Shown here one piece after another: positions 6,410 through 11,798 of a stretch of 11,798 nucleotides of DNA; positions within the stretch are counted from its first letter, which is position 1, and each line of letters opens with the position of its first letter. Under the pieces are notes generated by a model that searched no databases, was not told the origin of the DNA, and was given only the letters and a program-made list of their open reading frames with translations. Position numbers and translations under genes: made by a program. The stretch lies in the NCBI GenBank assembly GCA_002284615.2, contig MU069885.1, forward strand, positions 84,964-96,761, given 5' to 3'. The DNA comes from Dunaliella salina. Taxonomy: Eukaryota; Chlorophyta; Chlorophyceae; Chlamydomonadales; Dunaliellaceae.

Positions 6410-6607
6410 AAGGGTCAATCCTACTTTTGGAAACATCTATTCGGAATCCTCACATTGAGAGCTATCGATTGGTACAAAGGGTCCAGCTGGAGCAGTTATG
6501 GGGTGTTGGGTGATTATGGGGGGCTTCAATTCATTGAGAAACACCTCTCCCAGAATCATTCTGGACCATTTTTACCTTACTCTGCATATACCACCCTGGG
6601 ATGGGTG

Positions 6608-6911
6608 GACTGTCGATTGGCACCCTCTTAGTGCAAAAAGGGCAAAAGAGGGGGTCTGTGTACATGGCTGGGAGTCAATGCCAAGCATGCAAAGGCTTGG
6701 GCAACAGGGGTTGCGCAGGCAAACATGCAACAAATTCCGATGCGAAGTTCCACGATCGTGACATTGCACCATGTATTATTGCTTGGTGAAGTCGGGATGG
6801 CAGTCTGTGGACTTGTTAGCCCCTTTGGGGTGCCTGGCAAGACAGGCTAGCATGGGCGTTCGCAGCACAAGTTTTTGCCTGACAACTCTGCTGCAACTCA
6901 CTTTTGCAGTG
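6608..6911 (+). repeat. Repeat family copy B (plus orientation)
   Basis: It shares the 17-mer GTACATGGCTGGGAGTC (6660-6676) with copy A, where it lies on the opposite strand at 6220-6204. It also shares GATTGGCACCCTCT and GCAAACATGCA. Its right half (TGTGGACTTGTTAGCC, GCATGGGCGTTCGC, AGTTTTTGCC) aligns with 11427-11500 of copy C. Copies A and B face each other about 260 bp apart. Confidence 0.7.
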
Positions 6912-6988
6912 CATTAAGTATGCTAATGGATAGGGAATATGAAGGAGAAGCAAATCATATTCTTCTTGTCCGGAAAGGGGCATTTGGA

Positions 6989-7022
6989 GGGAGCTGGGGG
7001 GTAGGGTTGAGGGGTCCAGGGG
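6989..7022 (+). other. G-quadruplex motif
   Basis: Five G tracts of 3-6 bases (6989, 6996, 7004, 7011, 7019) are separated by loops of 4, 2, 4 and 4 bases. This meets the canonical G3+N1-7 rule on the plus strand. Confidence 0.8.
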
Positions 7023-7147
7023 TCTGAGCCAATTTTTGACTTACCGTCATGTGTTTCCTATGGCCTCCCTGCTCTGTCCCCAAATTTGGTTAGTCACAAG
7101 TGAAATGAAGTGCAAAAATAAAGGAATTCCCAAGAGTGGTAGGAAAG

Positions 7148-7267
7148 ATGGCGCATAGAGAGCAGATGGGGAAATTTTTTGCGCCCCAGGCCCAGCCAGC
7201 TGCAAACAGTCAGGCCAGCCATGAAGTGGACAAGAGCAAGCCCATGCCATCAAGCCCATGCCAGTAA
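7148..7267 (+). CDS. Small hydrophilic ORF, doubtful
   Basis: ATG at 7148, stop TAA at 7265-7267, 39 residues beginning MAHREQMGKFFAPQAQPAAN. The frame is open for another 14 codons upstream, so it could be a last exon. Composition is soluble, with no recognised domain. A longer minus-strand frame over the same bases (7364-7047) reads as Cys/Trp/Leu-rich filler. Weak. Confidence 0.15.
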   Translation: MAHREQMGKFFAPQAQPAANSQASHEVDKSKPMPSSPCQ

Positions 7268-8637
7268 TGAGGGATCTACAACCAATGGTGAGCCACACAT
7301 GCCCAGGACAGCAGCACCAGCCTGGGGAGCATAAATTCCTGCAAATTCGAAACTGCAAATGCACGCAAGCTCAGGCAACCCTGGATTGCTCCAATTTTGA
7401 TGTACAACTCTAAGGCAACAGATGCATCAAGTCCGAGGGCCAGCAGTGGCAGCATCCAGTTTTGAGCAGGTAAGATCCAAAAGAGTCAAAGCTGCCTGTC
7501 CTCATAGTTCTGCGAGCAGCGTTTTTAAATCGATTGGGGACTGAACAATGGATGCCAGCCTGTTGTGTAGACTTGCAATTCTTGGCGATCAAGACTATCA
7601 CTATCACCATGTGAAAACGATCAATTTATACCCCAACAAGCAAAAGCAAATTTGCTGCACTGAATTTCATGGCAAAACGACGGTGATTCCGCCAAGTCAG
7701 CTCCCAAAACCACGCACCACATGCTCCTTTGCTTTCCATTGAGCTTATCTGCTATATAGCAGATAACACAACAATTTCCAATAGGGGGTCAACTGGCCGG
7801 TTTGCCTGACATGCTCTTTTCCGTGCGTCATTTTCAAAACCGACCATTATCCAATATACACGCGTATATTGAAAATATCACAATTGCCAAAAAAACGATG
7901 AGAATCGGAACCCAGATCACTCTCTTGGCCTCTGATCACCTCAGAATGGCCTACAATTCCACCCTGGGCCCATTTTGCATTCCCAAAATTTTGTTTTAAT
8001 TACCACCATACACACCGCCAACATCCTGCACGTTCAAAATTTGCAAAAATAAGGAGGAAAAAGGCCAAATAGGGGCAACCCCTACACTGGATTTTCTCCA
8101 CTAGAAATGGCTGAAATCCTGTATCTCACCAGCCGCTGGGTCTTGTCAACCGTTCCTTTTTTTTGCAATGATGTTCTTTTAACACAAATGCTTCAAGTCA
8201 CTGGAAATCACCCTAGTGATTTGGTACTGTAGGTGGTCAAAAATTTGGTGCTAAGGTTCACGCCGCAGCTGATTATGCTCATGCGCCGGGACTGGCTCCT
8301 CTGGAACACTAGTGCTAGAGAGAGCTCGTAATTCAGGCTACCATGCAGAAATCAACCCATACCGCACCTCTCAAAAGAATAATAATTTCGCAACACACCG
8401 AAAGCGCAGCCCAAAAATAAATATTACAAAGCCGCGCATGGGCACTCTCGCTGTCCGAAACGGTAATTTACACGAGCGCGCACCCTTGAAACAAATATAC
8501 CGTATTGTATCATTTTTATCAAAGATTTTCTGTGCATACAATCATTGCGCAGGGCAAGAAACATCAGTTGGTGAGTTACTTTTTGCGCGGTACCAAAGGA
8601 AGTCAATTTTGAGTTCCAGCACACATATGCGGTGAGC
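7268..8637. other. Long stretch without a supported gene
   Basis: Only short frames without protein-like composition occur, including a 107-codon frame (8312-8635) that starts at CTG and resembles no family. The stretch holds the 22-bp palindrome at 7745-7766, a near-palindrome at 7855-7870 (ATATACACGCGTATAT) and T-rich runs. I see nothing else. Confidence 0.5.
7745..7766. repeat. Perfect 22-bp palindrome
   Basis: TTATCTGCTAT is followed directly by its reverse complement ATAGCAGATAA with no loop. A loop-free palindrome of this length is unlikely by chance in 12 kb. It could be a dimeric-protein site or a cruciform-prone remnant. Confidence 0.9.
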
Positions 8638-9063
8638 ATGCATCCCCAGATAGGCCATCAAAGGCCTCAGTTGCCCCCCTCTGATAGCTCCCAGGTGCTT
8701 AGCTCCCCAAGGACTCCTTTTAAGGCTCCAGATGAATAGTCCTCAGATTTTGTAGGCCAGCTTTGCTGAACAGTTTTTTAGAACTAATCGGCAATGCACC
8801 TATTTTGCATGAATTTTGCTCTCATGAGCCTTTGCAGAGCTCCTTCAGCACACGTGCCCACATGCACCAAAACCCATGACGCACAAGTGTGGCTGACTTG
8901 ACTTGGTACAGGCTAGCAGTGACCTCCTGGTAAAGCCTCTTGCGTGTGTAACCTCATAGTAAGAGGCTCAGCCAGCTGGATTTAGATACAGACTTGGCTA
9001 ACACCAAACGCCTGCTCTTTTGAACCTCCCCGGAGGGGCAGCCTCTCTTCATTCATTTGCCTA
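8638..9063. other. Stretch with a possible short coding fragment
   Basis: An ATG frame at 8638-8739 (33 residues, MHPQIGHQRPQLPPSDSSQV then LSSPRTPFKAPDE) looks like Pro/Ser-rich disordered protein but is too short to trust. The word GCCATCAAAGGCC occurs both here (8653) and at 9087, in the same reading frame of each. The rest, 8740-9040, shows no gene. A GC palindrome (CTCCCCGGAG) lies near 9029. Confidence 0.3.
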
Positions 9064-9272
9064 GGCCGCCCTGGAAGGCTGCCATAGCCATCAAAGGCCC
9101 TCGTATCTCTATCTGGGAAGTCCCACCTTCAAACTTGCGACAAGTCATTACAAATCATTGCTGCATAGGCACCGTTTCCCCAGCGTTGCCAAAGAAAGAC
9201 GAGGTGCTCTTGTTCTGCATGTCAGTTCCCAACGGGACTAATTGTACTCTTAATGGCTTTGTGTGGGCATGT
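9064..9272 (+). CDS. Candidate internal exon
   Basis: It is bounded by a good acceptor (CTCTTCATTCATTTGCCTAG|G) and a consensus donor (G|GTGAGTGC at 9273). Two frames are mostly open. One reads to the donor (GTVSPALPKKDEVLLFCMSV, then PNGTNCTLNGFVWAC). The other (ALEGCHSHQRPSYLYLGSPT and onward) stops at 9238-9240. I recognise neither. Splice sites alone occur often by chance, so this is a suggestion. Confidence 0.2.
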
Positions 9273-9366
9273 GGTGAGTGCTGATAGCAAGCTTTACAGG
9301 GGCACGTGCAGGTGATTGCCGCACCCTTGTTTTAGGGAATGTGGTGTCTCCCTCATCATTTGCTAG

Positions 9367-9681
9367 CCCAGGATTCGGGCCAGTGAAGGCCTCTTAGTGG
9401 ACAGGATTGATATCTCCAGAGTTTTGGTCAGGAGCCACATCTCTGTGGAATGTCCAGGGTTGGCCATACGCAGGTTTGGGAGAAGCTGTACATGTTTTAA
9501 AGTGAAAAATACGCATACGTCACGCAAACGCGCATTCAAGGAGCCATTTTGGGCTGGGAGGGTCTCGGGTGGTGTAGACACGAGCACCACATGCCTGTTT
9601 CTGCAGAAACTTGCACTTGCTGAAGTGCACCCAGATGCTGCAGCCCCGACCTTGGAGTGGCTAAATTTTGGATGGCTGTGA
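9367..9681 (+). CDS. Candidate terminal exon
   Basis: A frame of 104 codons plus TGA follows an acceptor-like CTCATCATTTGCTAG. It lacks an ATG near its start, as expected of an exon. The product begins PRIRASEGLLVDRIDISRVL, has a basic mid part (LAIRRFGRSCTCFKVKN) and ends LALAEVHPDAAAPTLEWLNF. Composition is protein-like but no family is recognised. It lies 94 nt after the donor at 9273, a plausible intron. However, the best upstream frame is in phase 1 and this one needs phase 0, so the two do not join cleanly. Confidence 0.28.
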   Translation, partial: PRIRASEGLLVDRIDISRVLVRSHISVECPGLAIRRFGRSCTCFKVKNTHTSRKRAFKEPFWAGRVSGGVDTSTTCLFLQKLALAEVHPDAAAPTLEWLNFGWL

Positions 9682-9749
9682 TGAGGAAAGAAGGAGCAGG
9701 AGGAGGATGGGGCTGCATGCTGCTCAGAGGCTGCGAGGTTTATGCTTTC

Positions 9750-9824
9750 CTCCCCCTATACTGTGTTGCATAAGTTGAAGACGTTGCAGTATACATATTT
9801 GGGGCGTATCACACTATAGGGGAG
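9750..9824. repeat. 75-bp unit with inverted ends
   Basis: CTCCCCCTATACTGTG (9750-9765) and CACACTATAGGGGAG (9810-9824) are imperfect inverted repeats. An alternative inner pairing TATACTG/CAGTATA (9757-9763, 9787-9793) is also possible. No transposase is nearby. Confidence 0.55.
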
Positions 9825-9865
9825 CAGCAAGACTTGATAAAAGTGGCCTCGCAGGCACCGCCCAC

Positions 9866-9954
9866 GGACGTATGTTTTTGACGTTTATGGCAAAGAGCCA
9901 CATTTATCACACGCCTTGAAGCACATTTGAATGATACGTCAAAATACACGTTCC
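9866..9954. repeat. 89-bp MITE-like inverted-repeat unit
   Basis: The left end GGACGTATGTTTTTGACGT (9866-9884) and the reverse complement of the right end (9936-9954) agree at most positions over 19 bp. The core is about 51 bp and non-coding. Confidence 0.5.
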
Positions 9955-10099
9955 ACATATGACCCAACCCTGGTAATATCATGGCCTTTTGCCAGCTAGC
10001 CCACCCCAGGACATGCTTTAGGTACACAGGGTACACCTGCTACAAGCTGGCAGGGGTATCATGCAAGGTTCAAAGAGAGCCGGGTGCCGTGCTGAGGGC

Positions 10100-10148
10100 A
10101 GCGGCTTAGCCTTCATTAAATGGACAGGGAGCGGCTTAGCCTTCATTA
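10100..10148. repeat. 30-bp tandem duplication, two copies
   Basis: AGCGGCTTAGCCTTCATTA occurs exactly at 10100-10118 and 10130-10148. The linker AATGGACAGGG completes the 30-bp period. On the minus strand it duplicates the residues MKAKPLP in a short frame. Confidence 0.9.
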
Positions 10149-10898
10149 TCTTGTCAACTTGAAGGAATTGAAGGATTTTATAACTGTGTTGAGCTGGGTC
10201 CAGGGTGCAATTTCTGATTTTATCTGAAGTCTGCAACAGCCGCAAGTACAAGGCAGCAGCTTGAGGGTTTGGTTCCATTCGAAGAGAGTTACATGCTTCA
10301 AATTCCAAGGGGCCATAAGTTGCTGGTTCCCAAATGCTGAGCCCAATTCACACATACCATCAAAACTACAATGATATCTGGATGCGCCTCTACAAGGGAA
10401 AATGTTGAAGAACAAAGCTCCAGGGATTTTTGCGCCTCCAGAAGTTCCTCCCTGATGCCCAGTATAGCAGCTCGTGGAATCAGGTACACGCTGAGTAGAC
10501 TCAGGCAAACAGCAGAAGGAGCCCATCAGAGACTGGCGGACATCCAAGCTTTCGCACACCTGCTTGTGGGGCCAGAACCCAACGCAAGCATCATGGGCCC
10601 TCTCAACGCCCCAAAAATTGGCCACAGCATCATTACCAGTGGGCTTCCTCATCTCACGCTACTGCAGTTCAGGCCTGGGCAGAGCCTTTTCAAGCGAGAA
10701 ACTGATTTGGGGTGAAAGAGAAGTGCAGGCAGCATGCACATTGAAGGCTCTGAAACTATGAAAATGTAAACAGACCATCTGCATACTCATCAGACGAGCT
10801 GGCATGCCCACATTAAAGAAATCTAGCTTTGGTGCACAGACCTTGACATGAGCCACATCCTGGTGAACCCAACATGCCCAATCAGACCCTTGCTCCAA
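10146..10898 (-). pseudogene. Possible decayed coding region with one TAG
   Basis: A minus-strand frame runs from 10898 to 10146 (251 codons) with a single internal TAG at 10661-10659. Upstream of the stop it reads DWACWVHQDVAHVKVCAPKL, then FFNVGMPARLMSMQM. Downstream it reads ANFWGVERAHDACVGFWPHK. A second minus frame within it (about 10530-10298) is also protein-like (AAILGIREELLEAQKSLELC, then STFSLVEAHPDIIVVLM). That frame ends at a good donor, GATG|GTATGTG, near 10353. The region may be exons of one gene in different phases, or a decayed element. No family is recognised. Plus-strand frames over the same bases look like shadows. Confidence 0.25.
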
Positions 10899-11164
10899 AC
10901 AATCAACCGGTCACACGGAGGGTTGGCCATTAATGGCTCTTTTAGCCACCAATACGGACTTGAGTGGACCATGTTGTTGTACCGAGGCAGGATTCTTGCC
11001 TCTGAGACCTGACAATGTATTACCCCTGTGGCAGGAGGCACCAGTCTGCATAGCTTTTGTATGTCATGTGTCAATCCAAATAATAACTACATATTTGGAA
11101 TCCCCAGAACGCGAGGAACCAATTCATGTATGTATGGGTCCAATCGAAGAGGATGGTTGATGGT
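10899..11164. other. Stretch with a weak minus-strand frame
   Basis: A minus frame (11074-10823) contains ILPRYNNMVHSSPYWWLKEP and LMANPPCDRLIVW, which reads like protein and may continue the decayed region next to it through a frame change near 10900. It is not enough for a separate gene call. Confidence 0.2.
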
Positions 11165-11545
11165 CCTTTGAGAGGGTTTGGACTTTTGGGACCCCCCTTC
11201 CAGCAATTTTCTGAGCCACTTTCTCAAAGTTTCAAATACACCAATTGGATTCCTGAGCTTGAGAGCTGTCAATTGGCACTCTCTACGTACAAATTGAGTA
11301 AAGGGGGGGGTCTGTGTGCATGGCTGGAGTCGGTGCCAAGTGCACAAGGGTCTGAGCAGCAAGGGGTGTGGAGGCAAACATGCAGCAAATCAGTCCGAAA
11401 TCCCAGGACAGTGACAGTACATGATGTGTGGACTCGTAAGCCAGTTGTGGGTGTTTGGAAGGGCAGGTATGCATGGGCATCCGCTCCTCAGTTTTTGCCC
11501 CATCTCTGTTACGACTCAATGCTAGTTTGCGCTGAGTGTGCTGGT
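11165..11545 (+). repeat. Repeat family copy C (plus orientation), longest copy
   Basis: It aligns with copy A in its left part (GGACTTTTGGGACC, TTTCTGAGCCACTTTC, CAATTGGCACTCTC, GTGGAGGCAAACATGCAG). It aligns with copy B in its right part (TGTGGACTCGTAAGCC, GCATGGGCATCCGC, CAGTTTTTGCC). A diverged version of its left module recurs in direct orientation at 11627-11658, about 450 bp on. The 140- and 129-codon frames over it are repeat-derived, not genes. Confidence 0.7.
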
Positions 11546-11587
11546 TGAAAGCTATTTGAAAGAGGAGTAGATTGGTACCTCTTTCGT

Positions 11588-11624
11588 GGGGAGGGGGCCA
11601 ATATTTGGGGGGGAAAAGGGTGGG
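11588..11624 (+). other. G-rich tract, relaxed G-quadruplex motif
   Basis: G tracts at 11588, 11593, 11607, 11618 and 11622 with loops of 1, 9, 4 and 1. One loop exceeds 7, but the G7 tract can split, so folding is plausible. Confidence 0.5.
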
Positions 11625-11651
11625 TGGTCCTTTTGGGCCTCCCGCCAAGAA

Positions 11652-11697
11652 TTTTGACATTTTGACATCCACTTTGACGTCCGACTTTGACGTCCAC
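11652..11697. repeat. Short tandem TTTGACRTCC repeat
   Basis: TTTTGACA, TTTGACATCCAC (11661-11672), TTTGACGTCCGAC (11673-11685) and TTTGACGTCCAC (11686-11697) follow head to tail. The half-palindromic TGACGTC also occurs in the hairpin at 6384-6409 beside copy A. Confidence 0.75.
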
Positions 11698-11798
11698 TAC
11701 AAATTTTTCGTCTTCCTGCCTGTGAGCAAATTTTTGATAAAGAGCTGCGCTCCTGTTTTTTCCTCGAGTTTCTTCTCTCTGGTTGTTCGCTCTACAAT
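11697..11798 (-). CDS. Partial ORF entering from right edge (C-terminus)
   Basis: A minus frame is open from the window edge to TAG at 11699-11697: 33 residues. It is charged at first (VERTTREKKLEEKTG) and then reads AQLFIKNLLTGRKTKNL. That last part recalls the first strand-turn-strand of ubiquitin-like domains (QLFVKTLTGKT), but it stops right there, so either the resemblance is chance or the domain is cut by the stop. The stop lies against the TTTGACGTCC repeats, as if repeat insertion ended the frame. The length is short enough to be chance. Confidence 0.25.
   Translation of the reverse strand: MVERTTREKKLEEKTGAQLFIKNLLTGRKTKNL

Noticed and set aside
6215..6631. 138-codon plus-strand ORF
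   Set aside because: It crosses two N bases and a poly-C run of unknown length, so the frame is not reliable.
7047..7364. 105-codon minus-strand ORF
   Set aside because: Composition is Cys/Trp/Leu-rich with no motif, and a plus-strand frame over it looks more natural.
8312..8635. 107-codon plus-strand ORF
   Set aside because: It starts at CTG, has no recognisable domain, and is of chance length for AT-rich DNA.
11126..11672. ORFs of 140 and 129 codons on opposite strands
   Set aside because: Both lie in repeat copy C and its flank. Their peptides match those of the other repeat copies.
1..11798. tRNA, rRNA or telomere repeats
   Set aside because: I saw no cloverleaf with GTTC-like T-loop and matching stems, no rRNA core sequence, and no TTTAGGG-type array. 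This reading by eye is not exhaustive; a tRNAscan run would settle it.

Overview
The window looks like nuclear DNA of a eukaryote, most likely a green alga of the chlorophyte type (a Dunaliella-like genome is my guess, made without a database search). The grounds are sparse coding sequence with possible GT-AG introns, a decayed LINE-type retroelement, CAG/CTG and poly-C tracts, isolated N bases, many short GC-rich palindromes, and a TGTAA word (the usual chlorophyte poly(A) signal) at the retroelement 3' end. There is no operon-like packing, Shine-Dalgarno pattern or bacterial gene family.

Left part (1-2760). The longest open frame lies on the minus strand and runs off the left edge (726 to 1, 242 codons). 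It carries a degenerate octapeptide repeat encoded by a 24-bp tandem array, then a run of 13 glutamines, then a non-repetitive, charged and alanine-rich domain. Next comes non-coding DNA full of the palindromic word TCTGATTCAGA and a ~75-bp tandem array (1371-1680). A short minus-strand gene candidate (2694-2298) follows. It is either two exons making a 101-residue protein or a remnant with two frameshifts.

Middle (2760-6000). GC-rich hairpins precede a 5'-truncated LINE reverse-transcriptase C-terminus (3131-4237, plus). That copy has three in-frame stops but no frameshift, and a 3' tail with a 12-bp tandem duplication and TGTAA. A possible last exon of a membrane protein lies on the minus strand (4864-4775), beside a duplicated 38-bp block and a 21-bp perfect inverted repeat. 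A proline-rich ORF of uncertain status lies at 5502-5981.

Right part (6000-11798). This part is mostly repeats. Three copies of one unnamed repeat family are present (6123-6349 minus; 6608-6911 plus; 11165-11545 plus). There are also two G-quadruplex motifs, a 22-bp perfect palindrome, two small MITE-like inverted-repeat units, and weak exon candidates at 9064-9272, 9367-9681 and 10146-10898 (minus). A short open frame enters from the right edge on the minus strand (11798-11697).

No pathway or working gene cluster can be inferred. Most coding calls here are weak, and I did not find a convincing new biological system. The left-edge repeat/poly-Q ORF is the most interesting object.
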